Shown in pieces: positions 36,773 through 47,349 of a DNA stretch of 53,019 nucleotides. The DNA is taken from assembly GCF_021043395.1 (NCBI RefSeq), contig NZ_JAJNKE010000018.1, positions 20,359 through 73,377 on the forward strand, read 5' to 3'. Position 1 is the first letter of the stretch; each line of letters opens with the position of its first letter. The notes under the pieces are model-generated. The model saw only the letters and a list, made by a program, of their open reading frames with translations, was not told where the DNA came from and ran no database searches. The position numbers were made by a program, and so were the translations under genes. This stretch comes from Clostridium guangxiense. Its GTDB lineage: Bacteria > Bacillota > Clostridia > Clostridiales > Clostridiaceae.

Positions 36773-37750
36773 ATGGATAAGTTTCAAAAGTATTTGATTG
36801 AAAGATTGTGCAGCAGCTGTGGTGGTCTTTTGGTAGAATTTAAGAATAATGCATACGGTGCAAGTTTTTGGGCTGTATCATTTGAAAATAATGGTTCAAG
36901 ATACTATATAATTTTTTCTGATATTGACAATTTTGATAGAATGACAGATTTGTCTTGTGAATATGGAAGTTTAAAGGATATTGGAAATGAATTTGTAATA
37001 AGAGTTATTTTTATACGTGGAAAAATACAGGATATGCAGCAATATACTGAAGGAAATATTATTTTATTAGATAAAAGCATCAGAAAAGTTGTCTATTCTA
37101 ATGATATTATCTCAAATACAAGTACGCTACTGCAGCAATTCATGGATGAGATAAAAGATACAAATGAGCAAGGAAAGTATTGGGTTACATGGAGTATTAT
37201 TTTGGTAAATTTAGCTATGTACGTTGTTTCCTCTATACTTTCACGAAACCCATTTACAATGGATGTTAATGTTTTAAACACACTTGGAGCAAAGAATAAT
37301 GAGCTAATTATGTCTGGTCAATATTATAGGCTTATAACCTGCATGTTTCTTCATGGAAGTTTGATACATATAGCATCAAATATGTATTCATTATATTGTG
37401 TTGGATATATGGTTGAAAAGATTTATGGTAGAATTAAATATACTTTTATATATTTTTTATCAGGAATAATTTCTTCATATGTGAGTTTCTTATTTAGTGA
37501 TGCTATATCTATTGGTGCATCTGGTGCTATTTTTGGGGTACTTGGAGCTGTTTTGGTATTCTCCTTTAGATTTAAAAACAAAATTGGAAAAGAACTTTTT
37601 GTAAATATAATGGGTGTAATAGTATTAAATATTTTTATAGGAATGAGCATGACTAATATAGATAATTTTGCTCACATGGGTGGACTTATAAGTGGAATTA
37701 TTATCTCAGCTATTTTAGGCTTAAAAAGAAATAAAAGTGAAAGACTTTAA
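36773..37750 (+). CDS. Rhomboid-family intramembrane serine protease
   Basis: This membrane protease has 325 aa. A soluble N-terminal domain of about 135 residues precedes six or seven helices. The catalytic dyad is visible: S250 in GASGAIFG and H301 in FAHMGGLISG. HGSLIHIASNMYSLY provides the conserved His/Asn of helix 2. The architecture recalls Bacillus GluP (YqgP), which cleaves a magnesium transporter together with FtsH. Here an FtsH paralogue is encoded immediately downstream in the opposite direction, and a manganese exporter is 4 kb away. Confidence 0.88.
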   Translation: MDKFQKYLIERLCSSCGGLLVEFKNNAYGASFWAVSFENNGSRYYIIFSDIDNFDRMTDLSCEYGSLKDIGNEFVIRVIFIRGKIQDMQQYTEGNIILLDKSIRKVVYSNDIISNTSTLLQQFMDEIKDTNEQGKYWVTWSIILVNLAMYVVSSILSRNPFTMDVNVLNTLGAKNNELIMSGQYYRLITCMFLHGSLIHIASNMYSLYCVGYMVEKIYGRIKYTFIYFLSGIISSYVSFLFSDAISIGASGAIFGVLGAVLVFSFRFKNKIGKELFVNIMGVIVLNIFIGMSMTNIDNFAHMGGLISGIIISAILGLKRNKSERL

Positions 37751-37780
37751 CGATGCTTTGCACGTTAAAGTCTTTCACTT
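37735..37780. terminator. R4 hairpin, bidirectional terminator between rhomboid and ftsH genes
   Basis: An 18-bp perfect stem (37735-37752 with 37763-37780; AAGTGAAAGACTTTAACG on the left) closes a ten-base loop ATGCTTTGCA. The stem includes the rhomboid stop codon. The same loop caps a different stem at 47361-47405. It probably ends transcription from both sides. Confidence 0.75.
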
Positions 37781-37791
37781 AATTAAGGGTT

Positions 37792-39528
37792 TTATAATAA
37801 TTTTTGTATATCATTTTCGTACATGGTTTCATTTTCAAGCAGTGCGTTTGTAAAGTTCTCGAGTAAGTCTTTATTTTCAAGCAGCAGTTTTTTTGTTTTA
37901 TCATATAAATTTTCCACTGTTGTTTTACATTCCTCAATAACTGAGTTTGAAACAGAATAGTTAATTTCGTATAACTCATCAATATTTAAAAGACCTAAAC
38001 TTGTTCCCATACCATATTTTGTAATCATATTTGTAATCATATTTGTGCTTTGTTTTAAATCGTTATAGGCACCTGTGGTTATATTATTATTTCCAAATAT
38101 AATCTCTTCGGCAGCACGTCCACCCAGCAAAACCATAATTCTTTTTATTATATAATCCTTATTTTGGTACATTTTATCTTCAGGAATACTTAAAGTATAT
38201 CCACCGGCCCCTTTAGTACTTGGTATTATAGTTACCTTTGATATTTTTTCTTGTGGAAGAAGCTTTAAAGAGACAATAGAATGTCCAACCTCGTGATAGG
38301 CTGTTATTTTTCTATCAGTATCACTTATATAATCTCTGCTAATTTTTTCATGACCAGCTATAACTATTGAAAAAGCTTTTTCAAAGTGAATATTTTCAAT
38401 ATAATCACTATTTTCTTTACAAGCAAGAATAGCAGCTTCGTTTACTAGGTTTTCAAGTTTTGCTCCTGAAAAATAGGCTGTTTTTTTTGCAAGATCATCT
38501 AAATTTATATTATTTACAGGCTTATTTTTCATATGAAGCCTCAATATTTTCTTTCTAGCCGATATATCTGGAAGAGATACTTCTATATGTCTATCAAATC
38601 TTCCAGGTCTTAAAAGAGCTGAATCAAGTATATCAAGTCTATTTGTTGCTGCAATAACAACAATACCTTGTTTTTCATTAAAACCTGACATTTCCGTTAA
38701 AAGAGCATTTAAAGTTTGATCTCTTTCTTCTGAACCACCAGATTTTCCACCATCTCTTTTTTTACCTATCGCATCTATTTCATCTATAAAAATAACAGCA
38801 CGTCCATGAAGTCTTGCTTTTTTAAATAATTGTCTTATTCTACTAGCTCCAACACCAACATAAATCTGTACGAAATCTGAACCGGACATAGCGTAGAAAG
38901 GTACATTAGCTTCGCCGGCTACGGCTTTTGCAAGAAGTGTTTTACCAGTTCCAGGTTCACCATATAATATTATTCCCTTTGGCATTCTTGCACCGTATGA
39001 ATAGTATTTTTCAGGATTTTTTAAAAAATCAATAACATCCTTCACATTTTCCTTTGCTTCTTCATTACCAGCTACACTTTCAAAATTAACATCAACGTTT
39101 TTTACTTCATCAGTATCAAGAGCATCTACTGCAAATATTTTTTTTGAGGTTAACTTAGAGGATTTCAAAACAATAGCTATAAGTGTTAATACTGATAGAA
39201 CTAAAGCAGTAGTTGGTATAATATCAACAGCGGATATAGGTGCTTGCTCTGAAACTTCAATTCCTGAATTTAATAAGACTTCCTTAAATGCAGCATTTCT
39301 TGGATTATCGGTGATGTAGCTTGTTCCATTTTTTAGTTTAACGGTTATATTTGGCGAATTTGTTAAATAAACTTTTGAAACTTTTTTACTTATCATATCA
39401 TTTTGAAATTTGTAATAGTTTACATAATTATTATCTTTATAATAAACATTAGATATTACCATAAGAAAAATAGAAATTATAGAAACAAATAAAGGTATTA
39501 ATATATATTTGTTTTTAAAAAACTTCAT
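37792..39528 (-). CDS. ftsH: FtsH-type AAA+ zinc metalloprotease
   Basis: This membrane-bound ATP-dependent protease has 578 aa. The order is: N-terminal helix (about 5-24), short extracytoplasmic domain, second helix (about 100-120), AAA module with Walker A GEPGTGKT at 190-197, Walker B VIFIDEID, second region of homology [13 protein letters not shown], and peptidase domain with HEVGH at 412-416 plus a downstream zinc-ligand Asp in [10 protein letters not shown]. Walker A has Glu where most FtsH proteins have Pro. It is shorter than a typical housekeeping FtsH (about 610-650 aa), suggesting a paralogue. The ATG at 39528 follows GGAGGTG. Confidence 0.9.
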   Translation of the reverse strand: MKFFKNKYILIPLFVSIISIFLMVISNVYYKDNNYVNYYKFQNDMISKKVSKVYLTNSPNITVKLKNGTSYITDNPRNAAFKEVLLNSGIEVSEQAPISAVDIIPTTALVLSVLTLIAIVLKSSKLTSKKIFAVDALDTDEVKNVDVNFESVAGNEEAKENVKDVIDFLKNPEKYYSYGARMPKGIILYGEPGTGKTLLAKAVAGEANVPFYAMSGSDFVQIYVGVGASRIRQLFKKARLHGRAVIFIDEIDAIGKKRDGGKSGGSEERDQTLNALLTEMSGFNEKQGIVVIAATNRLDILDSALLRPGRFDRHIEVSLPDISARKKILRLHMKNKPVNNINLDDLAKKTAYFSGAKLENLVNEAAILACKENSDYIENIHFEKAFSIVIAGHEKISRDYISDTDRKITAYHEVGHSIVSLKLLPQEKISKVTIIPSTKGAGGYTLSIPEDKMYQNKDYIIKRIMVLLGGRAAEEIIFGNNNITTGAYNDLKQSTNMITNMITKYGMGTSLGLLNIDELYEINYSVSNSVIEECKTTVENLYDKTKKLLLENKDLLENFTNALLENETMYENDIQKLL

Positions 39529-39699
39529 AAATACACCTCCGTACAAGTTTGGTTTACATAATACATTATATACTCACATAGAGGTATATGTCTATTGGAA
39601 AATGTAGTTAAAAAATCGTTGTAATATGCACTTTACTAATTTGCCTTATAAACTTATACTTTTATTAGGGTAATCGAAATTTTTATTAGGGGGGAAGTT

Positions 39700-40641
39700 A
39701 TGAAGGTATCAAGCATCATAGCAAAGATAAGTGAAAATGATATTTTAGAAATAATTGATGAATATGTTGATGTTAAAGGATTGAATATACAAAAGATATA
39801 TATTAAAGATATTTTAATTGTGCATGGTACGTATACTAAGGGTATAAAAGTTCCATTTAGGGTTGAATTTGGGTTTGGCTCAGTAAGAAACAATACTATT
39901 ATGGCTAAAATATTAAAAATACAGGTTTCTAAACTTGGTCTGAGTGTTGATATATTGACTTATTTTATCAATAAAGTGCTTAAAAGCTTAAAAGATATAG
40001 GGATTGATTTTAAAAGGGATAATATATATATAGATATTGACATCTTATCTAAAATAATACCATTTGTGTATTTTAAAATTAATTACATAAAAGCTTATAG
40101 TGGATATTTAGAGATAGAAGCTGAAAATATAATATACGTTAAGGAAAAAAAGGTTGAAAATATATGCAAGGAAAATAGTGATGATAAAATAAAAAAAATA
40201 GTTGATGGATATACAAAGTTAAGAAAAAATATATGTGATAAAGTTCCTAAGAAATACGAAAAATTTGTTGAATATTTTATGATTTTACCAGATTTAATAG
40301 TTCTTCTTGGACGGTTGATGAAGGATAATAGAGTTGAAATTAAAACGAAGATAATAATAGGGGGCACAATTGCATATTTGGCATCACCTATTGAAATAAT
40401 AGCTGATGTTATACCTGTTATAGGGCAAATAGATGATATTAGTTTAACATTTTTTGCTTTAGATAGAATTGTAAATGAAGTTCCAGAAAAGGTTATAATT
40501 GAAAATTGGCAGGGAAGCGAGGATATAATTTGTAAAATTAAAGATGGAACTAAATTTATATTTAATAATATTGGGACAAGCAATACTGTTAAGATCTTAA
40601 AATATATAGCTTCTATGAAACGTAAAAGTAATAAAAAATAA
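39700..40641 (+). CDS. DUF1232 (YkvA-like) protein with unknown N-terminal domain
   Basis: The C-terminal third carries the DUF1232 signature: IAYLASPIEIIADVIPVIGQIDD, with flanking hydrophobic helices, at about residues 225-252. The first 170 residues are beta-rich and not recognised. Length is 313 aa. The function of DUF1232 is unknown; members associate with membranes. AGGGGGG precedes the ATG. The small YtxH-like gene follows after 68 bases. Confidence 0.7.
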   Translation: MKVSSIIAKISENDILEIIDEYVDVKGLNIQKIYIKDILIVHGTYTKGIKVPFRVEFGFGSVRNNTIMAKILKIQVSKLGLSVDILTYFINKVLKSLKDIGIDFKRDNIYIDIDILSKIIPFVYFKINYIKAYSGYLEIEAENIIYVKEKKVENICKENSDDKIKKIVDGYTKLRKNICDKVPKKYEKFVEYFMILPDLIVLLGRLMKDNRVEIKTKIIIGGTIAYLASPIEIIADVIPVIGQIDDISLTFFALDRIVNEVPEKVIIENWQGSEDIICKIKDGTKFIFNNIGTSNTVKILKYIASMKRKSNKK

Positions 40642-40709
40642 TGTTTAATAAAAAAAAAAATGCACATTATATAATTAGATTAAAATTTATATATAAGGAG
40701 TGTGTTGTT

Positions 40710-40880
40710 ATGAGATTTTTAAGAGGTATTACAGCAGGGGCAGTAATTGGAGCAGTGGCAGGAATGCTAATAATGCCACAATTAAGTTGGAATACGAGAA
40801 GGAAATTTGGTAGATCAGGTAGAATGATAAGAAATACAGCAGAGGACTTAATGGGCTCTATGAGAAGTTGGAGCAAGTAA
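40710..40880 (+). CDS. YtxH-like small protein
   Basis: This 56-residue protein has an N-terminal Gly/Ala-rich hydrophobic helix (FLRGITAGAVIGAVAGML) followed by a basic amphipathic tail, the pattern of YtxH-type proteins. AAGGAG precedes the ATG at 40710. The function is unknown; in other firmicutes such proteins are stress-linked. It is followed by a terminator. Confidence 0.7.
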   Translation: MRFLRGITAGAVIGAVAGMLIMPQLSWNTRRKFGRSGRMIRNTAEDLMGSMRSWSK

Positions 40881-40935
40881 GTAGAATTTAAGTATTTAAT
40901 ATAATAATTTAATATAGTTATTTTAATATGTAAAT

Positions 40936-40975
40936 AAAATTCAAGATAGCTAAATATTATCTTGAATTTTATTAA
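40936..40975 (+). terminator. Terminator after the YtxH-like gene
   Basis: AAAATTCAAGATA (40936-40948) and TATCTTGAATTTT (40958-40970) form a 13-bp perfect stem; the T-rich end follows on the plus strand. It could work on both strands. Confidence 0.75.
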
Positions 40976-41122
40976 AATAATAATTAATTTTTAATTCTTA
41001 TTAAAAAAAATATGCTATAATTGAGTAAAAGTAGAAAAAAATAAACTTTATATAAATAAGTTGGACTTAAATGTAAAATGTTTGGATAACTTTTAAATAT
41101 ATATTGCAAAGGAAGATATATT

Positions 41123-42427
41123 ATGGAGATATTATCATTAGGAGAAAAAATAAAGACTAGAAGAAAACAACTCGGCATGACTCTTAAGGATTTAGCAGGT
41201 GATAGAATAACACCAGGTCAAATAAGCCTTGTAGAATCTGGTAAATCAAATCCAAGTATGGATTTACTTGAATATCTTGCAAGTACTCTTAGTACTTCAG
41301 TAGAATACTTGATGGAAACAGAGGAGACACAGGCAGAAAAAATTTGCACTTACTATGAAAATACTGCAGAGGCTTATATACTGAATGATGAATATGAGAA
41401 AGCTGAAGGATATCTTGAAAAGGCTATGTATTATGCAGAAAACTATAAAATTGAGTATAGAAAAGCTGAAATTTTGTATTTGCATGGTTGCATTAATATG
41501 AATAAAAAAGAATTAGGATTGGCACAACAATATTTCCTTTCATCAAATGTTATATTTATAAAGTTAAACTGTCATGAACAAATTGTGAATACATTTATAA
41601 AACTTGGGAAAATTGCCCTTTGCTTGAAAGCATACAATTCTTCTTGTAGTTATTTTGAGCAGGCAGAACAAGTATTTAATAGCAATAATATAAGTAATGA
41701 TTTTTTAATAGGGGAAATTTATTATTCTATGGCTATGATATATTTTAGAATGGATTATATAGATAAATCTATTAATTATTGTATGCTTGCAAAAGAAAAA
41801 TTCAATCAACTTGAAAATAAAAAAGAATATGCTAAAACTTTAATTCTTTTATCTAAACAATATTCTGAAAAAGGTGATCTTGATAATGCAATAATGTATT
41901 CAAAAAAATCTTTGAAAGTATTTAAAGAAAATGATCAAAATATATTTATAGGAGAGATTGAAAATAATTTGGGAAAATTATTTGCCGAATTTGAAAATAT
42001 GGAAGAGTCTTTTGAACACCTTAAAAGGGCTAAAGAAATTAGAAGTAAAATTAAAGGACATGCTTTAATAGAGACTTTGAGCAATATTTGTGAGAATTAT
42101 ATAAAACTTAAAGATACGCAGAATTCACAAAAAGTCCTTGATGAAATAGGAGAAGCTGTAGATAGTAGTAATCCATCAGATATGCTTAAATATTACATGC
42201 TCATATATAGGGTTAATCTTATGAATAAAAATTATAGTGAAGCCGAAAATATACTATCTATCGCGTTAAATTATGCGGAAAATATGGAACTAGATAAAGA
42301 GGCAGCTGAAATTTCTTTGATTATGGGAAAACACTATATAGATAATTGTAATGATGTAGAAGCTGCTAAATACTTAAATAAAGGTATGGAAAAATTAATT
42401 AAAATAGGCATATTAAAAGACTTATAA
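41123..42427 (+). CDS. XRE-type regulator with TPR repeats, first of a pair
   Basis: The N-terminal helix-turn-helix (residues 1-65) reads LGEKIKTRRKQLGMTLKDLA, then ISLVESGKSNPSMDLLEYLA. It is followed by about nine TPR-like helix pairs to the end (434 aa). This architecture is shared with RRNPP-type peptide-sensing regulators (Rap, PlcR, Rgg group). No obvious signal-peptide gene sits directly downstream; the next gene is a paralogue 22 bases away. Peptide sensing is inferred from domain layout only. Confidence 0.8.
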   Translation: MEILSLGEKIKTRRKQLGMTLKDLAGDRITPGQISLVESGKSNPSMDLLEYLASTLSTSVEYLMETEETQAEKICTYYENTAEAYILNDEYEKAEGYLEKAMYYAENYKIEYRKAEILYLHGCINMNKKELGLAQQYFLSSNVIFIKLNCHEQIVNTFIKLGKIALCLKAYNSSCSYFEQAEQVFNSNNISNDFLIGEIYYSMAMIYFRMDYIDKSINYCMLAKEKFNQLENKKEYAKTLILLSKQYSEKGDLDNAIMYSKKSLKVFKENDQNIFIGEIENNLGKLFAEFENMEESFEHLKRAKEIRSKIKGHALIETLSNICENYIKLKDTQNSQKVLDEIGEAVDSSNPSDMLKYYMLIYRVNLMNKNYSEAENILSIALNYAENMELDKEAAEISLIMGKHYIDNCNDVEAAKYLNKGMEKLIKIGILKDL

Positions 42428-42449
42428 TTAGATAGGTGAGTGAAGTTAC

Positions 42450-43706
42450 ATGGAAATATTGTCTGTTGGAGAAAAAATAAAGAGGGCAAGAATATACAAA
42501 AGGTTGACTTTAAAAGATATATGTAATGAAAAAATATCTGTATCTAAAATGAGTTGTATAGAGAATGGTAAAATAGATCCAGATGATTATATACTTGAAT
42601 TTTTATCAAAGAAACTTGACGTAAGTATTGATTATCTTAAATATGACACTAAAAAGCAGTTTATGGATAACTTAAAAAAGTTTGGAGACATTGAAAAAGC
42701 TAAAAAAGAAGAATATTTAAAATACAATATGTATTATGCTAATCAATACAAATATCATGATATAGCTTTTGAATTCTTACATATTTTGTTTAACTATTAT
42801 CTTGATAATAATAAAATAGATTCAACTAGAGAATTATCATCGGAGTATTATGACATATGCAGGAAAACTAAAGCGAATAATGCTAAACTTATATATTATA
42901 TGGATATGGGAAGATATTTATTTTGTAGTGAAGAGTATTCACAGTCTGCTAATTATTATAGAATAATAAATAATTATATAGAACAAAATAAAATTAAAGA
43001 AAATGATATAAAAATAAAATCAATTTATTATGAAGCTCAAGCGTATATAATGCTTGGTAGTTATAATAAAGCTTATAAAATTGCAAAAAAACTTATTGAT
43101 TATGTTGATGAAGCAAAAAGTGATTTAGAAAGGGCGAAAATATATAATATTAATTTATTTTTATCTGTAAAAATGGATGATATAAATTTCTTCAAATTTA
43201 AAAGAGATGGAGAAAAATATTTTGAAATTAATTCTAAAGTTAAAGCTCAATTTATGTACAACCATGGCATAAAATTGCTTAAAGAAGATAAGATCGATGA
43301 GGCTAAAGAGCTTATAACTAATGCAATGAGGTTATTTCCTAATAACGGAAATATAAAATATTCTTATTTTATTACTGATCTTATAAATAACTTAATAAAT
43401 TCAAAAGATGTAACAAAGTATGAAAGTTTATGTGATGAAATTTTAAATTATTCTATTGATATAAATAACTATTTAATAATAGAAAATGCATATTATTTAA
43501 AAGCTAAGATATTTGATAAGATTGGAAATAAGATTTCCTTTGAGATGTGTATGAGCCTTTCATTAGATTTTTTGCTTAAGTTAAATAATAACGAGAGACT
43601 GTATAATAGATATTTAGAAATGGGAAAACTGTATGCAGACATTAATAATATAAAAGAATCAATTAAATACTTTAATCTTGCAATTAAGTTAAGTAAAAAA
43701 ATATAA
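42450..43706 (+). CDS. XRE-type regulator with TPR repeats, second of a pair
   Basis: This is a paralogue of the preceding gene with 418 aa. Both begin MEILS-GEKIK, but the helix-turn-helix here is more diverged (RLTLKDICNEKISVSKMSCI) and the TPR part is richer in Asn, Lys and Tyr. The tandem pair probably arose by duplication and is likely co-transcribed (22-base gap, GGTGAGTGAAG ribosome site). It ends 120 bases before clpB. A regulatory or peptide-binding role is inferred from the fold. Confidence 0.78.
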   Translation: MEILSVGEKIKRARIYKRLTLKDICNEKISVSKMSCIENGKIDPDDYILEFLSKKLDVSIDYLKYDTKKQFMDNLKKFGDIEKAKKEEYLKYNMYYANQYKYHDIAFEFLHILFNYYLDNNKIDSTRELSSEYYDICRKTKANNAKLIYYMDMGRYLFCSEEYSQSANYYRIINNYIEQNKIKENDIKIKSIYYEAQAYIMLGSYNKAYKIAKKLIDYVDEAKSDLERAKIYNINLFLSVKMDDINFFKFKRDGEKYFEINSKVKAQFMYNHGIKLLKEDKIDEAKELITNAMRLFPNNGNIKYSYFITDLINNLINSKDVTKYESLCDEILNYSIDINNYLIIENAYYLKAKIFDKIGNKISFEMCMSLSLDFLLKLNNNERLYNRYLEMGKLYADINNIKESIKYFNLAIKLSKKI

Positions 43707-43826
43707 CTAAAAAATTATTATTATGAAAACTACCTTATATATTTCAAAGTTGTTTTTTTTAGAGAACTAAGAAATTTGTATAAGGTTAAAAGTTTTAGTA
43801 GATAAATTTATAAGGAGAGTGGAAGT

Positions 43827-46424
43827 ATGAATGTTGAGAAATTAACAGTTAAAGTTCAAGAGGCTATAAATGAGGCACAGGTAATTGCTATAAAATTTAA
43901 TCACCAACAAATAGATACAATCCACCTTTTTATGGCTATCATATCTCAAGATGATGGACTTATACCAAATATATTTGAGAAGATGGGTATTAATTCAAAA
44001 GCAGTTAAAGATGATACTGAAAGAGAACTTAATAAAATGCCAAAGATACTTGGAGAAGGGGCTAGAAATTCTTCTTTATATGTAACTAGGAAGTTTGAAG
44101 AGGTTTTTGTAAGTGCAGAAAAGATAGCAGATGACTTTAAAGATTCTTATGTAAGTACAGAGCATATTATACTTGCGCTTATGGAAACTGATGATTCAGT
44201 GGTAGGAAAAGTATTAAAGAGAAATAATATAGAAAAAAAAGAATTTTTAAGTGCACTTGCAAGTGTGAGGGGAAATCAAAGAGTAGATTCAAAAGAACCT
44301 GAGGTTACTTATGATGCACTTAAGAAATATGGAAGAAATCTCGTTGAAGAAGCTAAAAAGCATAAACTTGATCCTGTTATAGGTAGAGATGAAGAAATAA
44401 GAAGGGTAATAAGGATTATATCGAGAAGAACAAAAAATAATCCAGTTCTAATAGGTGAACCTGGTGTTGGTAAAACTGCAATTGTAGAAGGTCTTGCTGA
44501 AAGAATTGTAAGAGGAGATGTGCCGGAAGGCCTTAAAAATAAAATTGTGTTTTCTCTCGACATGGGTTCATTAATAGCAGGAGCAAAATACAGGGGAGAG
44601 TTTGAAGAAAGATTAAAGGCTGTTCTTAAAGAAGTTCAAAAAAGTGAAGGAAAAATAATACTCTTTATAGATGAAATTCATACAATAGTTGGTGCAGGAA
44701 AGACAGAAGGGGCTATGGATGCAGGAAATCTTATAAAACCTATGCTTGCAAGAGGTGAACTTCACTGTATAGGTGCCACTACTTTTGATGAATATAGAAA
44801 ATATATAGAAAAAGATAAGGCACTTGAAAGAAGATTTCAAACAGTAATAGTTGATGAACCTACGGTGGAAGATGCAATATCCATATTAAGAGGGCTTAAG
44901 GAGAGATTTGAAATTCACCATGGTGTTAGAATACATGACAGTGCAATAATTGCAGCTGCAAAACTCTCAGATAGATATATAACGGAAAGATTTTTGCCAG
45001 ATAAAGCTATAGATCTTATTGATGAAGCAGGTTCAATGATAAGGATGGAAATAGATAGTATGCCTACTGAACTTGATATGCTTAAGCGGAAGATATTTCA
45101 GATGGAAATAGAAAAGGAAGCACTTACTAAAGAAAATGATATAGCTTCTAAGGAAAGGCTTAAGATTCTAGAAAAAGATCTTAGTGATTTTAAGGAAAAG
45201 GATAAAGCAATGACTGCAAAATACGAAAAGGAAAAAAGCCAAATTGAGGAAGTAAAAGAACTTAAGACAAAACTCGATGATGTAAAAGGGCAAATTGAAA
45301 AGGCTGAAAGAGATTATGACCTTAATAGAGCAGCTGAACTTAAGTATGGTGAACTTCCTAAGCTTCAGAAGCTGGTAGAAGAAAAAGAAAGTATTATAAA
45401 AGATAAAAATGAAAATGCTATGCTTAAAGAAGAAGTAACTGAAAACGAAATTTCTGAAATAGTATCAAAGTGGACAGGAATTCCAGTTTCAAGGCTTGTA
45501 GAAGGAGAAAGGAAAAAGCTTGTAAGATTAGAAAGTGAACTTAAAAAGAGGGTAATAGGACAGGATGAAGCTGTTACAGCGGTATCAAATGCAGTAATAA
45601 GAGCTAGAGCAGGTTTAAAGGATATAAAAAGACCGATTGGATCATTCATATTTCTTGGACCTACAGGTGTTGGAAAAACTGAACTTGCTAAAACACTTGC
45701 GAGAACTCTTTTTGATAGTGAAGAAAATATAATAAGAATAGATATGTCTGAATACATGGAGAAATACTCTGTATCAAGGCTTATAGGAGCGCCTCCAGGG
45801 TATGTAGGTTATGAAGAAGGTGGCCAGCTTACTGAAGCTGTTAGAAGAAAGCCATATAGTGTAGTTTTATTTGATGAAATAGAAAAAGCCCATGATGATG
45901 TTTTTAATATATTTTTACAAATCCTTGATGATGGAAGACTTACAGATAACAAGGGAAAAACTATTGACTTTAAAAATTGTATAATTATAATGACATCTAA
46001 TATAGGAAGTAGCAATCTTCTTTTAAATAAAAATAGTTCATTTGTAGATAGAGAAATAAAAGATAAAGTAATGAATGAGCTTAAGTTAAGATTTAAACCA
46101 GAATTCTTAAATAGACTTGATGATATAATTATGTTTAAGCCACTTACTAATAATGAAATAGGAAAAATTATAGATATTTTTCTTGTTGATATTTTAAAAA
46201 GATTAAAAGAGAAAAATATGAGTTTAACAGTAACAGAAAAGGCAAAAGAACTTATGGAACAGGAAGCATATGATCCTTTGTATGGAGCAAGGCCGTTAAA
46301 AAGATATATAGAAAATACTATTGAAACTGAAATAGCAAAAAAGATAATAAGTGGAGAATTTTATGATGGGATGAATATATGTGTTGATGCATCGAATGGT
46401 AATATAAATATAAATAGCATATGA
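43827..46424 (+). CDS. clpB: ATP-dependent disaggregase ClpB
   Basis: This hexameric AAA+ chaperone dissolves protein aggregates with the DnaK system. The two-repeat N domain is followed by AAA-1 (Walker A GEPGVGKT at 210), a coiled-coil middle domain (about 400-525, rich in Lys and Glu), and AAA-2 (Walker A GPTGVGKT at 611). EARLY markers QQIDTIHLF and the terminal [19 protein letters not shown] match ClpB. Length is 865 aa. The middle domain separates it from ClpC. No CIRCE or CtsR operator was found upstream. Confidence 0.95.
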   Translation: MNVEKLTVKVQEAINEAQVIAIKFNHQQIDTIHLFMAIISQDDGLIPNIFEKMGINSKAVKDDTERELNKMPKILGEGARNSSLYVTRKFEEVFVSAEKIADDFKDSYVSTEHIILALMETDDSVVGKVLKRNNIEKKEFLSALASVRGNQRVDSKEPEVTYDALKKYGRNLVEEAKKHKLDPVIGRDEEIRRVIRIISRRTKNNPVLIGEPGVGKTAIVEGLAERIVRGDVPEGLKNKIVFSLDMGSLIAGAKYRGEFEERLKAVLKEVQKSEGKIILFIDEIHTIVGAGKTEGAMDAGNLIKPMLARGELHCIGATTFDEYRKYIEKDKALERRFQTVIVDEPTVEDAISILRGLKERFEIHHGVRIHDSAIIAAAKLSDRYITERFLPDKAIDLIDEAGSMIRMEIDSMPTELDMLKRKIFQMEIEKEALTKENDIASKERLKILEKDLSDFKEKDKAMTAKYEKEKSQIEEVKELKTKLDDVKGQIEKAERDYDLNRAAELKYGELPKLQKLVEEKESIIKDKNENAMLKEEVTENEISEIVSKWTGIPVSRLVEGERKKLVRLESELKKRVIGQDEAVTAVSNAVIRARAGLKDIKRPIGSFIFLGPTGVGKTELAKTLARTLFDSEENIIRIDMSEYMEKYSVSRLIGAPPGYVGYEEGGQLTEAVRRKPYSVVLFDEIEKAHDDVFNIFLQILDDGRLTDNKGKTIDFKNCIIIMTSNIGSSNLLLNKNSSFVDREIKDKVMNELKLRFKPEFLNRLDDIIMFKPLTNNEIGKIIDIFLVDILKRLKEKNMSLTVTEKAKELMEQEAYDPLYGARPLKRYIENTIETEIAKKIISGEFYDGMNICVDASNGNININSI

Positions 46425-46447
46425 ATTGAGCTTATATACAGTTTATG

Positions 46448-46482
46448 TAGAAGGTAGTTTTAATTACCTTCTATTTTTTTTG
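46448..46482 (+). terminator. Terminator after clpB
   Basis: TAGAAGGTA (46448-46456) and TACCTTCTA (46465-46473) pair around an eight-base loop, followed by eight T. Confidence 0.85.
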
Positions 46483-46538
46483 TAAAAAAGCATAAGATAC
46501 AAATAGTTAATTAAATACTACTAAAGAGGGTGTATTTA

Positions 46539-47321
46539 TTGAATAAAGGAAAAGTTAGTGGCTTTATATGCGTTATATTAATTGTTTTGAATATTATGTG
46601 TTACAACGTATATGCTGAAGTTTTGGTAGAACCACAAAATAATGTTAATAGGTGTAAGCAAAAGGTTGCATTTTTAACTTTTGATGATGGACCTTGTGTA
46701 AATAACACTGAAAAGATAGTCAATGTTTTAAAAGAAAATAACATAAAGGCTAGTTTTTTTATTGTTGGTCAAAAAGCGGAAGAAAATCCAAAGGCAATGA
46801 AAGCACTTGTAGATAGCGGCATGTGTTTAATGCCTCACACTTATTCACATGATTATAAGATATATAAGTCATCAAACGATTATTTTGCTGATCTTAATAA
46901 ATGTATGGAAACCATACAAAAGTTTACTGGAAGTAGAAAATTTAATTATATTAGAATACCTGGTGGTTCAGATAATTTAGTTTGTAATAGAAATGTTTTA
47001 AGCAATATAAGAACGAACCTCATAAAACATGGTGTATATTATGTAGATTGGAATATTTGCTCTGGAGATGCAGAAGCTCATTATGTTCCTAAAAGTAAAA
47101 TAATAAATAATGTAAAAACGCAATGCAGTGATCAAAATATAATAGTAATACTTATGCATGATGCCTATTATAAAAAGACAACAGTTGAGTCCCTTCCTGA
47201 GATAATAAAATATATAAAAGATAAAGGATATACTTTTAAAACTTTTGATGATATAAATGAGAGCGAAAAAAATGAACTTATCAGAACAAGGGTTATAGAT
47301 AAAAAGCAAAAAATGGATTAG
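46539..47321 (+). CDS. Polysaccharide deacetylase (NodB/CE4), probably peptidoglycan-directed
   Basis: This exported deacetylase has about 260 aa. A signal peptide covers residues 1-26, ending in CYNVYA. The CE4 motifs are in order: TFDDGP (D49, D50), HTYSHDY, RIPGGSDN, DWNICSGDA and ILMHDAYYK. It should remove acetyl groups from GlcNAc or MurNAc in the wall. The TTG at 46539 is chosen because AAAGAGGGTG lies upstream; a GTG at 46530 overlaps that site. The gene is convergent with gatD. Confidence 0.87.
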   Translation: MNKGKVSGFICVILIVLNIMCYNVYAEVLVEPQNNVNRCKQKVAFLTFDDGPCVNNTEKIVNVLKENNIKASFFIVGQKAEENPKAMKALVDSGMCLMPHTYSHDYKIYKSSNDYFADLNKCMETIQKFTGSRKFNYIRIPGGSDNLVCNRNVLSNIRTNLIKHGVYYVDWNICSGDAEAHYVPKSKIINNVKTQCSDQNIIVILMHDAYYKKTTVESLPEIIKYIKDKGYTFKTFDDINESEKNELIRTRVIDKKQKMD

Positions 47322-47349
47322 GAATATGCCACAATAAAGATAAATACTG

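Noticed and set aside
40095-40667. 190-aa frame opposite the DUF1232 gene
   Set aside because: Its hydrophobic composition is the usual artefact of the antisense frame of an A-rich gene; no ribosome site is present.
43722-43769. 15-codon frame MKTTLYISKLFFLEN as a signal peptide gene for the XRE-TPR regulators
   Set aside because: It has no ribosome site, is shorter than known propeptides and lies inside an AT-rich inverted repeat.
43707-43826. CIRCE or CtsR operator before clpB
   Set aside because: Neither the CIRCE inverted repeat nor the tandem heptads of CtsR could be found.
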